DNA from: Streptomyces violaceusniger
GTDB taxonomy: Bacteria; Actinomycetota; Actinomycetes; Streptomycetales; Streptomycetaceae
Assembly (NCBI GenBank): GCA_005405945.1
Contig: BJHW01000001.1
Span: 930,001-994,000 of the forward strand
Direction: 5' to 3'
DNA: 64,000 nucleotides
The position numbers were made by a program, and so were the translations under genes. This document shows, piece by piece, positions 1 to 8,301 of the stretch (positions are counted from its first letter, which is position 1; every line of letters begins with the position of its first letter). The notes beneath the pieces are model-generated. The model had not been told where the DNA came from and searched no databases. It saw only the letters and a program-made list of their open reading frames with translations.

Positions 1-468
1 CTCCAGCCGCTGGCACGGCGCCTCCTCGACATCGGGGTGGAGCACTGGATCCTCGCGGACTCCTCCGGCTACGCGGCACCGCCCCAGATCCGCGGACTCG
101 TCACCGCCGCGCTCAGGCACGTACCACCCGGGAACCTGACCGTGCAGATCCACGACGACCGCGGCATGGGCCTCGCCGCTCTGCTCCCGCTCCTCGAACT
201 CGGCGTCCGCGCCATCGACACCTCCCTCGCCGGCAGCGGCGGCCACCCGGCGATGCCCGGCGCCCAGGGCGGGGGACTGTGCACCGAGGACGCCGTGCAG
301 ATGCTCGAACTGTGCGGTGTGGAGACCGGTATCGATCTGCCCCGCCTCATCGAGACGGCGAACTGGCTCACCGCCGAGGTCGGCGTGGCGGGGAAGGGGT
401 TCGTCCGGCACACCGGTCGCGTGCCGGGCAGGGCCGGCACCGGCTATCCGCTCGCCTTCACCTGGTGA
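1..468 (+). CDS. HMG-CoA lyase-type (HMGL-like) protein, C-terminal part
   Basis: The gene enters from outside the window; the reading frame is open from base 1 to the TGA at 466-468 (about 155 residues). The visible part is the C-terminal half of an HMGL-like TIM barrel. It has the metal-binding HDDRGMG stretch (usually HxH or HDD in this family) and a DTSLAGSGGHP strand that lines the active site. Family members cleave 3-hydroxy-3-methylglutaryl-CoA or related acyl-CoAs to acetyl-CoA and a keto acid. The exact substrate cannot be told from this fragment. The next gene downstream is a broken flavoprotein, so a small catabolic operon may once have continued here. Confidence 0.8.
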   Translation, partial: LQPLARRLLDIGVEHWILADSSGYAAPPQIRGLVTAALRHVPPGNLTVQIHDDRGMGLAALLPLLELGVRAIDTSLAGSGGHPAMPGAQGGGLCTEDAVQMLELCGVETGIDLPRLIETANWLTAEVGVAGKGFVRHTGRVPGRAGTGYPLAFTW

Positions 469-550
469 CGGCCCGGCGAGAGTCCGCGCCTGGCTCGCCA
501 CAGCCACGTCGACCCACGCATACCGGTTCAGCACGAATCAAGAAGGGCCA

Positions 551-1030
551 GTGACGTATACCCGTACGCCCACGATCGTCGTCGCCGGCGCCGGGCTGAC
601 CGGCCTCTCCGCGGCGATTTCCGCCCGGGAGGCCGGCGCCCGCGTCGTGCTGCTGGAGAACGGCAGCCGCGAGGACGTCGGCGGGAACGCCGCCTTTTCC
701 GGCGGTCTGTTTCCGTTCTGCTATGACGGGCCGGACGATCTGACGTCGATCACGGAGGACTTCGAGCCGGGCATGAAAGCCGACCGAATCGAGGCACCGC
801 CCTACACCCGCCCTGCCTACGCGGCCGAGCTGTCGGCGATGAGCGGCGGCCAGGCCGAGCCGCGGCTGGTCAACGCGCTCGCCGCACGGTCGTTGGACAG
901 GTCCGCTGGCTGGCCGCGAAGGGCGTCCGCTTCACGTTCAACCGCACCCTGGGGGCCGAGGTCCGCGGCGGTGTCCTGCACATCCCGCCCGGCCAAGTGC
1001 TGACCTGCGTCGGCGAAGGAATGTCGCGCG
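551..1030 (+). pseudogene. FAD-dependent fumarate reductase/tricarballylate dehydrogenase-like protein, truncated remnant
   Basis: From GTG 551 the translation has a Rossmann FAD-binding start (VVAGAGLTGLSAAISAREAG, then an acidic strand end at LLENG). A GGNAAFSGGLF stretch follows that is typical of the succinate dehydrogenase/fumarate reductase flavoprotein family. Near 905 the frame shifts by one base; the other frame continues with VRWLAAKGVRFTFNR and HIPPGQVL. Homology-like sequence stops at about 1030 after roughly 155 residues, whereas family members have about 450-500. The substrate-binding and C-terminal FAD parts are missing, so this is a remnant and not merely a frameshift. About 125 bases of unassignable sequence follow before the convergent MarR gene. 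Confidence 0.75.
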
Positions 1031-1155
1031 GGCCTGACGACCACGGCGGCGGGTTGGAGCCAGGCTCGGGCCCGCCGTCGCGCGGCCGAGCGCGACGAGG
1101 GCGCCGCCCCTCGACAGGGGGCCGGACTGTCCCCGCGCGCGGTCCACCCGCGCGT

Positions 1156-1677
1156 CTACTCCTCCGAGCGGCCCATGTCCCGCAGTTCGTTCTCCACCAC
1201 GAGCGCGGCCTGCCGCAGGCGGCCATCAGTGGCGACGACGTCGTCCCGCCCCAGCGTGGCGTTCAACGTGTCGCTGATCTTGAGGACCTCGTTGCTCATC
1301 TCCTCCAAGGCGGCCAAGCCAGCCTCGGTGACCCGGAGCGAGAGTGCCCGTTCGCTCTCCGGATGCGCGTCGCGGGCCACGAAACCTCGGCTTTCCAGTT
1401 GGGTGACCATCCGCGTCATGGTCTGCGGCCGCGCATAGCAGCGTCGTGACAGCTGGGCGAGGCTGAGATGGGGCTGATTGGCCAGGATGCGGAGAGCGGT
1501 GTAGCTGGACAGCGTCATCTTCCACGGGCGCAGTCGTGTGTTCCCGATCCTGGTGACCGCCCGCTCGAACCGGAAGACGGCATCGATCATCGAGGACGCT
1601 TCGTCCATGTCGGCGGCGGCCTCGGTCGGCGAGCGACCGTCGTCGAACGGGTTGATGTAGGGGAGAGGGCTTGTCAC
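1156..1677 (-). CDS. MarR-family transcriptional regulator
   Basis: This 173-aa protein has the MarR winged-helix layout. An N-terminal helix leads into a helix-turn-helix (LSLAQLSRRCYARPQTMTRM) and a wing ending in SLRVTEAG, followed by a C-terminal dimerisation helix. The start is GTG 1677. It is transcribed away from the flavin reductase at 1753. The short AT-rich gap between them holds AGCATGCT-type palindromes that are the obvious binding sites. The regulator probably represses the flavin reductase and itself and is released by a small ligand, as is usual in the family; the ligand is unknown. Confidence 0.85.
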   Translation of the reverse strand: MTSPLPYINPFDDGRSPTEAAADMDEASSMIDAVFRFERAVTRIGNTRLRPWKMTLSSYTALRILANQPHLSLAQLSRRCYARPQTMTRMVTQLESRGFVARDAHPESERALSLRVTEAGLAALEEMSNEVLKISDTLNATLGRDDVVATDGRLRQAALVVENELRDMGRSEE

Positions 1678-1710
1678 TCGTACAGGATACGGCCTGCGTG
1701 ACCGGACATC

Positions 1711-1760
1711 AGCATGCTTGCATTTTAGTAAGCATACTTCTATTTTATAAGCATGCTTAC
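1711..1760 (+). promoter_or_regulatory. Promoter with overlapping MarR operators
   Basis: AGCATGCT lies at 1711-1718, TAAGCATACTT around 1729-1739, and the perfect palindrome TAAGCATGCTTA at 1748-1759. A -35 like TTGCAT (1718-1723) and a -10 like TATTTT (1741-1746) are 17 bases apart and nested among the palindromes. Transcription would then start at about 1753, the first base of the flavin reductase ATG. A bound MarR dimer would cover the promoter. The AT-richness stands out sharply from the surrounding DNA. Confidence 0.65.
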
Positions 1761-2262
1761 ATCAACGAGTTCTCGGCGGCCGGGCCCCGACACCGCGCGT
1801 TTCCGGGCCGTCCTCGGGCACTTCCCCAGCGGCATCACCGCGATCACTTCGCGCGACGCGCAAGGCGGGCCGGTGGGCATGACCGTCGCATCGTTCACTT
1901 CGGTCTCGCTCACCCCTCCGCTCGTGGCGTTCCTGCCCGGAAAGACGTCAGCGACCTTCCCGGTCATCGCCGAGCGCGGCACCTTCTGCGTGAACGTCCT
2001 CGCCGTCGACCAGGAGCGGATCTGCCGTGCGCTGTCGGTGTCGGGAGGCGACAAGTTCGCCGAAGTGCCCTGGCGGCCCGGGCCGCACGGAGACCCGGTC
2101 ATCGACGGCGTGGTCGCCTGGATCCACTGCGGCATCGAAGCCGTGCACGACGCCGGTGACCACTACATCGTCATCGGGCGCGTCACCGACCTCGACGCCG
2201 ACAGCACGGCGCCACCCCTGCTGTTCTTCCGAAGCCGCTACAACCAACTCGTATCCGCCTGA
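1753..2262 (+). CDS. Flavin reductase (FMN-binding split-barrel) family protein
   Basis: This 169-aa protein matches the flavin reductase domain family in length and motifs. It has FRAVLGHFPSGITAIT at the N-terminus, VGMTVASFTSVSLTPP, then FCVNVLAVDQ, and a terminal YIVIGRV strand. These enzymes use NAD(P)H to reduce FMN or FAD for a partner monooxygenase. No partner oxygenase is visible next to it. The ATG at 1753 has no Shine-Dalgarno sequence and falls where the predicted promoter would start the RNA, so the message may be leaderless. Regulation by the divergent MarR gene is inferred from the shared operator region. Confidence 0.85.
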   Translation: MLTSTSSRRPGPDTARFRAVLGHFPSGITAITSRDAQGGPVGMTVASFTSVSLTPPLVAFLPGKTSATFPVIAERGTFCVNVLAVDQERICRALSVSGGDKFAEVPWRPGPHGDPVIDGVVAWIHCGIEAVHDAGDHYIVIGRVTDLDADSTAPPLLFFRSRYNQLVSA

Positions 2263-2345
2263 CCGCCGGGCGGCCGCCCGGTGCGGCTGCCTGACGGACA
2301 GCCCGCCCCTTGCCGCGGGGCGGTCCGGCCCCCGCACTGATTCGG

Positions 2346-2999
2346 TCAGGGCCGAGGGTGGGCGTCATGGGTGAGGAGGGCCAGCTGGACGCGGTTGTCC
2401 AGGTCCAGTTTGGCCAAGGCGCTGGAGAGATGGGCCTTGACCGTGCCGAGGGAAAGGTGCAGGCGGGCGCCGATGTCGGTGTTGGACAGGCCTTCGGCGA
2501 CCGCCTCGGCCACCTCGCGCTCGCGTTCGGTGAGCAACGCCAGCCGCTGCCGGGCCAGTTCGGAGCGGTCGCCCGGCCCGCCCGCCGCGTGCCGGATGAG
2601 GGCACGCGCGGCGGACGGCGACAGCGCGGGCTCGTCGCGGGCGGCCCGTCGCACCGCCTCGACGATTTCCTCGGGCACGGCGTGTTTGACGAGGTACCCG
2701 GCGGCACCGGCGCGCATCGCCTCCAGCACCAGGCCGTGTTCGTCGAAGGTGGTCAGCACGATCACCTGTGGGGCCTGGGCACCGCCGAGGGCAAGCGCCC
2801 GAGTGGCCGCGAGGCCGTCCATGACCGGCATCCGGATGTCCATCAGGACCACATCGGGCGTGTGTTCGCGGACGGCGGCGGCCACCTCGGCGCCATCCGA
2901 CGCCTCCCCCACGACCTCGATACCGTCCGCCCCGCGCAGCATCAGCTTCAGCCCGGTCCGCACCAGGGGGTCGTCGTCGGCCAGCAGCACTCGGATCAT
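2346..2999 (-). CDS. NarL/LuxR-type response regulator
   Basis: The start is placed at ATG 2999 (MIRVLLADDDPLVRTGL) because the receiver domain begins there; an upstream in-frame ATG adds only unrelated residues. The N-terminal receiver has acidic residues DDD, the phosphoacceptor Asp in VVLMDIRMP, and the conserved Lys in GYLVKHA. The C-terminal LuxR-type helix-turn-helix (LTEREREVAEAVAEGLSNTDIG) binds DNA. It lies 4 bases downstream of the histidine kinase stop on the same strand, so the two form a classic operon pair. Target genes are not evident; the divergent secreted protein at 4379 is a candidate by position only. Confidence 0.92.
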   Translation of the reverse strand: MIRVLLADDDPLVRTGLKLMLRGADGIEVVGEASDGAEVAAAVREHTPDVVLMDIRMPVMDGLAATRALALGGAQAPQVIVLTTFDEHGLVLEAMRAGAAGYLVKHAVPEEIVEAVRRAARDEPALSPSAARALIRHAAGGPGDRSELARQRLALLTEREREVAEAVAEGLSNTDIGARLHLSLGTVKAHLSSALAKLDLDNRVQLALLTHDAHPRP

Positions 3000-3003
3000 T
3001 GCG

Positions 3004-4212
3004 TCACCTCGCGGGCCACGGTAGCCGGGCGCGCAGCGTGAAGGTGCCATCGGTGGCGGTGTGGTCGAGGGTGCCGCCGTCGAGACGGACCCGCTCGGCG
3101 AGCCCGGTCAGACCCGCTCCGGTGCCCGGGACCGCCCCGTCGGCGCGGGGCGCGGCGGGCAGCCCGTTGCGGACCTCCACCGTGAGGCCGCCGCCGGGAC
3201 CTCCGGCCAGACGTACCTTGACGGGTGTACCGGGCGCGTGCTTGCGGGCGTTGGTCAGGCCCTCCTGGGCCACGCGGTAGACGGTCCGGTGCATTTGCCA
3301 CCGCAGGTCGCGGACGGCGTCGGCGGTCAGCTCGGTACGGAAGTCCACCGGCTGGCCGGTGGCACGGGCGTCCGCGACCAGACCGTCGATGTCCGCGATC
3401 CGTGGCAGCAGCGACACCGGCTCGCCGCCGCCGTCCGCCCGCAGCACGTTCAGCACCTCCTGCAACTCCTCCACGGCCTGGTGCGCGTTCCCCCGGATCA
3501 CCTCGGCGCTCTCGGCGACCTCGGCACTGCTCAGCGCGGGACCGGCGCCCGCCTCCGCCTGCCGGGTGCGGTAGGCCAACGCGCCCGCGTGCACGGAGAG
3601 CAGGGAGATGCGGTGCGCCAGCACGTCGTGCATCTCGCGGGCGATGGCCTGGCGTTCGCCTCGGCGGGCGTCGGCGAGCCGGCGCTCGTGTTCGGCCCGG
3701 GCCCGCTCGGCGTCCACGCGCAGCCGCTCGACGAGCAGCCGCCGGGAACGCAGGGCGCTGCCCGAGGCGAAGGCGGTCAGGAGGTAGGCCAGCGAGAACG
3801 CGGCGTCGAACCACAGGTCGTCGGCCGCTCCCGACAGCAGCGGACCGGAGGGCACCATGCACACCACGTACGCACCGAGCATCAGCAGCGCCTGCCGCCA
3901 GCGGAGGCGGAGCGCGAGGTTGGTGACGATCACCGCGCCGGCAGGCAGAGCGCTGGTCGCCAGCGCCACCGCGGGCAGCCCGATCAGCGCCACGGCGAGC
4001 GGGGAACCGCGCCGCCACCACAGCGCACAGCAGGCCACGAGCCCCAGCAGCGGGTCCACTTCCGCCGCCCACCCCGGCAGATCGCCCTGCTCCTTCACCA
4101 CGCCGAGCACGACCATGCCGAGGAGGACGGCCACGCAGCAGAGGACCGCGTCCACCGCCCGGTCGCGCCAGGTGCGCCCGGCCGGGAGGGCGAGGTCGAG
4201 GCCGTTGGTCAT
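3004..4212 (-). CDS. Sensor histidine kinase (HisKA_3/NarX type), membrane-bound
   Basis: The start is set at ATG 4212 (MTNGLDLALPAGRTW); the open frame extends further but the extra part is antisense to the upstream region of the next gene. About five hydrophobic segments come first. Next is a HisKA_3 dimerisation helix with phospho-His in AIAREMHDVLAHRISLLSVH, then a HATPase domain (N-box in QEGLTNARKHA, GTGAGLTGLAERV as the G-box). The total is about 402 aa. It autophosphorylates and passes phosphate to the response regulator encoded just downstream. The stimulus cannot be told; the loops between membrane segments are short, suggesting membrane-linked sensing. Confidence 0.9.
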   Translation of the reverse strand: MTNGLDLALPAGRTWRDRAVDAVLCCVAVLLGMVVLGVVKEQGDLPGWAAEVDPLLGLVACCALWWRRGSPLAVALIGLPAVALATSALPAGAVIVTNLALRLRWRQALLMLGAYVVCMVPSGPLLSGAADDLWFDAAFSLAYLLTAFASGSALRSRRLLVERLRVDAERARAEHERRLADARRGERQAIAREMHDVLAHRISLLSVHAGALAYRTRQAEAGAGPALSSAEVAESAEVIRGNAHQAVEELQEVLNVLRADGGGEPVSLLPRIADIDGLVADARATGQPVDFRTELTADAVRDLRWQMHRTVYRVAQEGLTNARKHAPGTPVKVRLAGGPGGGLTVEVRNGLPAAPRADGAVPGTGAGLTGLAERVRLDGGTLDHTATDGTFTLRARLPWPAR

Positions 4213-4378
4213 GAGGTGAGGGTATGCGGGCCACGAAGGGCGGCACATCGGCCAACCGGCCAGACGCCCCCTGGCCATCGGTCCAACTCCCGCCCCCTCC
4301 TTGTGGACCATCGGCGAATGGTGCCGACCCCGGTGGCTCCCGCAGGCTGCTTGCATCCGGAAGACGGGAGAGGACGAG

Positions 4379-5545
4379 ATGGGTGCAGCCAAGGTCAACA
4401 GGGCGCGGTTTCTGCGGCTCGCGGGGGCCGTCGCAGTCGGCGCGGCACTGCCCACCGGGTACGCCGCCGCGACGGAGTGGCACGACAGCGCACGTACCCC
4501 GGCCGATCGGAAGCGGGCGGGGGACGCCCGGCCGGGTGGGGTGCGATATCGCGGAGTCGTCTACGAGGTGGGGGAAGGCGAGACGCCCGCGACGGCGTGG
4601 AGCGCGGCACGCACCCGCGCCGATCTGCGGGCGATTCGCCGCGAGTTGCACGCCGACACGGTGAAGATCACCGGCGATGGCGTCGAACGGCTCACCCGCA
4701 CCGCGGCCGAGGCGGCCGAGCACGGACTGCATGTCTGGCTGGAGCCGACCCTCGGCGATGTGCCCGCTTCGGACATCCTCGATCACCTCGCGGAGACCGG
4801 ACGGTTCGCCGAACGACTGCGTCGGCAGGGCGTGCGGGTGCACCTCAACGTGGGTTGTGAGTTTCTGCTGTTCGTCCCCGGGATCGTGCCTGGCGCCACC
4901 GCGACCGAGCGGATCGAGAACCTGGTCAAGGGTAACTACGACCCGGTGAAGACCGCCCGGCGACTGCGCCGCTTCACCGCACGTGCCGCCACCGTCGGCC
5001 GCTCGGTCTTCCACGGGACGCTGTCGTACGGGGCCGCGCAGGACGAGGAGGTGGACTGGGACCTGTTCGACCTGGTGTGCATCGACTACTACGGCTGGTT
5101 TCCGAACCGCGCCGGGCACGTCAAGGAGCTGCGTACATACCAGCGCCACGGCAAGCCGCTCGCGATCACCGAGTTCGGCTGCTGCACCTTCGAGGGCGCA
5201 CCCCGCCTGGGCGGTATGGCCTGGGACGTCGTCGACTACGACACGACGCCGCCGCGGGTCAAGAAGGGGTTGGTGCGCAGCGAGCACACACAGGCGGCGT
5301 ATCTCACCGATGTGCTCGACGTGTTCGAGTCGATGAACCTGTACGCGGCCATGGCCTACACCTTCGTCACACCCGACGCCCCACACCGCCGCGAGCCGCG
5401 ACTCGACCTGGACATGGCCGCCTACAGCCTGGTGAAAGTGATCCGGGACCGCCCGGCGGAGCCGGATTCTCCCTGGCACTGGGAGCCCAAGGAATCCTTC
5501 CGGGCCCTGGCCGGCGAATACGCCCGCCACCGACGGCGTCTCTGA
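4379..5545 (+). CDS. Tat-exported TIM-barrel protein, glycosidase-like, function unknown
   Basis: The start is ATG 4379, with a purine-rich GGGAGAGG stretch just upstream. The N-terminus is a Tat-type signal: basic residues (KVNRARFLR) followed by a hydrophobic AGAVAVGAALP stretch. The roughly 360-residue mature part has barrel-like strands: LHVWLEPTLGD, VRVHLNVGCEFLLF, LVCIDYYGWF, and KPLAITEFGCCTF. The last places a Glu where glycoside hydrolases of clan A carry the catalytic nucleophile, and DYYGWF resembles a sugar-site strand. I recall close Streptomyces relatives being labelled abortive infection proteins, but nothing in the sequence supports phage defence. Divergent from the two-component system at 4212. 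Confidence 0.7.
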   Translation: MGAAKVNRARFLRLAGAVAVGAALPTGYAAATEWHDSARTPADRKRAGDARPGGVRYRGVVYEVGEGETPATAWSAARTRADLRAIRRELHADTVKITGDGVERLTRTAAEAAEHGLHVWLEPTLGDVPASDILDHLAETGRFAERLRRQGVRVHLNVGCEFLLFVPGIVPGATATERIENLVKGNYDPVKTARRLRRFTARAATVGRSVFHGTLSYGAAQDEEVDWDLFDLVCIDYYGWFPNRAGHVKELRTYQRHGKPLAITEFGCCTFEGAPRLGGMAWDVVDYDTTPPRVKKGLVRSEHTQAAYLTDVLDVFESMNLYAAMAYTFVTPDAPHRREPRLDLDMAAYSLVKVIRDRPAEPDSPWHWEPKESFRALAGEYARHRRRL

Positions 5546-5622
5546 GAGGCACCGGTGAAAGGCCCCGGTCTGCTATCTCTGGCCAACGGTGCAACGTCGC
5601 TACCGCCGCCGCGCCCGCGCGT

Positions 5623-6236
5623 TCAGGGCAGGGGGATGAGTGCGTCCTCCAGCGCCGCCCGCGCGCCGCGCAGGGCGAGACGGAGCTGGTCCGGTCTACG
5701 GCGGACTTGGGCCAGCAGGAGACCTCCCTGGATCGCGGCCATGGTGAGGTCGGCCAACTCCGTCACGTCCGCGTCCGGGCGCAGCTCGCCCGACTCCTGC
5801 ATCCGGCGCAGACCCGCGATGAGGGGGCCTCCCAGCGCGCGAAGGCGTCCACGAACGCCTGTCGGGTGAGGTCGTCCCGACCGCTGAGCTGGCTGGCCAA
5901 CGAACCGATCGCGCAGCCGCCCACCGCGTCCTGCCGCGTTCCGTTGGCCACGATCGCGTCGAACCAGCGGTCGATGCCGGCCAGTGAGTCGACCTCCAGG
6001 AGCAGCGGTTCCTGCGCGGCCAGCACCGTGTCCACGGTGGAATGAACCACGGAGCGGATGAGATCGTCCCGGTCGTCGAAGTAGTGGTAGAGCTGGCTGC
6101 GGCCGACCCCCGCGGCGCGTTCGACATCGTCCAGCGTCACCGCCGCGACGCCGCGCCGCTGGATGAGGTCTGCTGCCGAACCGAGGATGCGCTCTCTGGT
6201 CGCGCGCCCCCGTGCGGTGGTCGGTGTGTGTCCCAT
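5623..6236 (-). CDS. TetR-family transcriptional regulator (frameshifted at about 5829)
   Basis: The N-terminal helix-turn-helix is clear (TRERILGSAADLIQRRGVAA, VERAAGVGRSQLYHYFDDRD). The ligand-binding half follows to FARWE. There one base seems missing in a GGG run, and the other frame continues GPLIAGLRRMQESGELRPDA to the natural end ALIPLP at 5623. Combined length is about 204 aa, normal for the family. It is divergent from the amidohydrolase at 6365. Two operator repeats lie between them, so it most likely represses that gene and itself. Whether the break is real or a consensus error cannot be decided here. Confidence 0.8.
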
Positions 6237-6274
6237 GGAGCCCCTTCCGTGTTCCGCGCCTCACAGCACAGAGG

Positions 6275-6329
6275 TTTTGTACTTGCTGATACAGTCTGCG
6301 ACAGACCTTTTGTACTCTGCAATACAGTC
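6275..6329. promoter_or_regulatory. Two TetR operator repeats in the divergent promoter region
   Basis: Two near-identical 22-base elements begin at 6275 and 6308: TTTTGTACT, a 5-6 base variable centre, then ATACAGTC. Each is an imperfect palindrome with TGTA and TACA half-sites. The start-to-start distance is 33 bases, close to three helical turns, so two dimers could bind the same face of DNA. The elements lie between the TetR start (6236) and the amidohydrolase start (6365). Confidence 0.7.
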
Positions 6330-6364
6330 CGCGGCGGCGAGACCAACGAGACCAAGGAGAAGCT

Positions 6365-7573
6365 GTGAGTCGGTTCGCGATCACGAACACACGAGTTTTC
6401 ACCGGGACGGACATAGCCGATGCCTCGGTGGTCGTCGTCGAGGACGGGACGATCGCCGCGGTCGGCCACGAGGTCCCCGACGGTGTGGAGGAACTCGACG
6501 GCGGGGGCGGGACCGTGCTGCCGGGTCTGATCGACGCCCACACCCACACGGACGAGGACGGTCTGCGCACGGCCCTGCGCTTCGGCGTGACCACCGAGCT
6601 GGACATGATGTCGGTGCCGGACGCGATGAACCCGGTACGGAAGAAGGCGCGGACCGAGTTCGATCTGGCCGACGTCCGCACCGCCTCGTGGGGCCTCGCC
6701 CACCCCGACGGACATCCCCACCAGCTGCGGCGCGACCTGGACGACCCGGTGTGGCCCACCGCCACCGTCCCGAGCGAGGCGCCTGCCTTCGTTGAGGGGC
6801 GCCTGTCCGAGGGCGCGGACTACATCAAGATCATGGTCGAGGACGGCACCGCGTTCGGCACCTCGCTGCCCGTGGTGCCGCCCGAGGTCGTCGCCGCGAC
6901 GGTCGAGGCGGCCCACGAGCGCGGGGTGATGGCCCTGGTCCACGCCCTCACCGCCACGGCTACACGGGTGGCTGTCGAGGCGGGTGCGGACGGCGTGACC
7001 CACCTGCACTATGACGAGGTCATCAGCGACGATCTGATCGCCCGGATGCGCGAACAGGGCATGTTCGTCATCAGCACCCTGGCCGTCACCGCCTCCGGCG
7101 CCTCCGACGGCGCCGGCCCACGCCTGGGCGCCGACCTGCGTGTGGCATCCCGCCTGGACGCGGCGTGGCGCGACAACCTGGGGCGCGAGTTCGCCTGGAA
7201 CGCCCAGTTGCCCAACGCCCTGCGCTCGGTCGGGCTGCTCCACGCCGCCGGCGTCGAGATCCTGGCCGGTACCGATGCGGCCCACCTCGGTGCCCCGGGC
7301 CTCGCTCACGGCGCCAGCCTGCACGACGAGCTACGCCTGCTCGAGGCCGGCGGGCTGAGTCCGGTCGAGGCGCTCACCGCGGCGACGCGGCGTACCGCTG
7401 ACCGGTTCGGCCTTACCGACCGCGGGCGGATCGAGCCCGGCGCCGTGGCGGACCTGGTGCTCGTGGACGGTGACCCGACCTCACAGCTCTCCTCGACGCT
7501 GAACACCCGCGCGGTGTGGCGCCGGGGGCACCGTCTGGCACCGGCCGGGGTGACGGGTGAGCGTGACACCTGA
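6365..7573 (+). CDS. Amidohydrolase-family metal-dependent hydrolase
   Basis: This 402-aa protein starts at GTG 6365 behind a strong AAGGAGA site. It has the urease/imidazolonepropionase-type amidohydrolase pattern. PGLIDAHTHT holds the first two metal His. YIKIMVEDG supplies a Lys in the position of the bridging residue. ALVHALT and THLHYDE supply the other His residues, and LAGTDAA the catalytic Asp. The terminal GAVADLVLVDGDP is the small beta-sandwich closing strand. Such enzymes hydrolyse amide, ester or cyclic amide bonds; the substrate is unknown. Expression is probably controlled by the divergent TetR through the twin repeats at 6275-6329. Confidence 0.88.
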   Translation: MSRFAITNTRVFTGTDIADASVVVVEDGTIAAVGHEVPDGVEELDGGGGTVLPGLIDAHTHTDEDGLRTALRFGVTTELDMMSVPDAMNPVRKKARTEFDLADVRTASWGLAHPDGHPHQLRRDLDDPVWPTATVPSEAPAFVEGRLSEGADYIKIMVEDGTAFGTSLPVVPPEVVAATVEAAHERGVMALVHALTATATRVAVEAGADGVTHLHYDEVISDDLIARMREQGMFVISTLAVTASGASDGAGPRLGADLRVASRLDAAWRDNLGREFAWNAQLPNALRSVGLLHAAGVEILAGTDAAHLGAPGLAHGASLHDELRLLEAGGLSPVEALTAATRRTADRFGLTDRGRIEPGAVADLVLVDGDPTSQLSSTLNTRAVWRRGHRLAPAGVTGERDT

Positions 7574-7625
7574 GCGCTCGCTGGTTGACGTCCACGCCCC
7601 GCCGGTCACGGCCGCCACGAGTGAT

Positions 7626-8190
7626 TCATGCGCGCTCGTACGACCCGCCCGCACCGTACCGGCGCAGCAGCCACAGGCCGTACACCAGGTGGAAGGCGTA
7701 TACGCTCGCCTGCCACCCGTCCGGGGCCGAGCCGGGCGAGCGGATCTGGAAGAAGTCGTCGAGGCCGTGGATGACCACCATCGGCCAGATCGAGCCGATC
7801 GCGTAGCGCAGCGCGGCGCAGGTGAAGCCAAGCCGAAGAATCCGGCGGCCAGCATCTGCCACAGCGTGTCGTCGAGCGGGTCACCGAAGAACAGGAAGTT
7901 CTGGATGTGGCCCGCTCCGAAGAGGACGGCGACGCCGACGGCCGCGCGGACCGGGCCCAGTGGGCCGAGGGCCTGCTGGACCAGCCCCCGGCTGTACATC
8001 TCCTCGTTGATGCCGACCCACAGCAGCGACACCAGACCGCTGACGACAACGGTCGCACGGCCGTCGAGGCCGGCCACGGTGTACGAGCAGGCGATCAGCA
8101 GCATCGGCGCGGCCAGCCACCAGCGGCGCGGACGGCCGAGCGTGGCCACCCCAGTGGATGACGGATGACGTGGTCTTTCCACGGCTGCAT
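7626..8190 (-). CDS. CPBP (CAAX-like) intramembrane protease, frameshifted twice
   Basis: Pieces in three frames join into one small CPBP protease of about 188 aa. The first is MQPWKDHVIRHPLGW from ATG 8190. The second is RRWWLAAPMLLIAC through GINEEMYSRGLVQQALGPLG and FGAGHIQN. The third, after about 7833, is GFTCAALRYAIGSIWPMVVIHGLDDFFQ to the stop at 7626. The EE..YSRG motif, the two His motifs and several membrane helices are the family hallmarks. Each break (about 8150 and 7833) fits one missing base beside a G/C-rich spot. Family members process prenylated proteins or bacteriocin-related peptides; no substrate is indicated here. Confidence 0.75.
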
Positions 8191-8301
8191 CACGGGGACG
8201 AGCGTAGCCACGGGCAGGGGAAAGGAAACGCGGAGCTTGCGGTGATCGAGATGGTCCGATCTTGCCCGCTACTCCTGGCTGGACTTTCGGCACCGGGCTT
8301 C

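Noticed and set aside
2996..5530. 844-aa open frame on the minus strand
   Set aside because: It is a shadow across the histidine kinase and the secreted protein; its Arg/Gly/Ala-rich translation shows no fold, while the real frames have clear motifs.
4379..5545. Phage defence (abortive infection) role
   Set aside because: The only hint is a label I recall for relatives. The sequence shows a Tat signal and a barrel with glycosidase-like strands, with nothing tied to defence.
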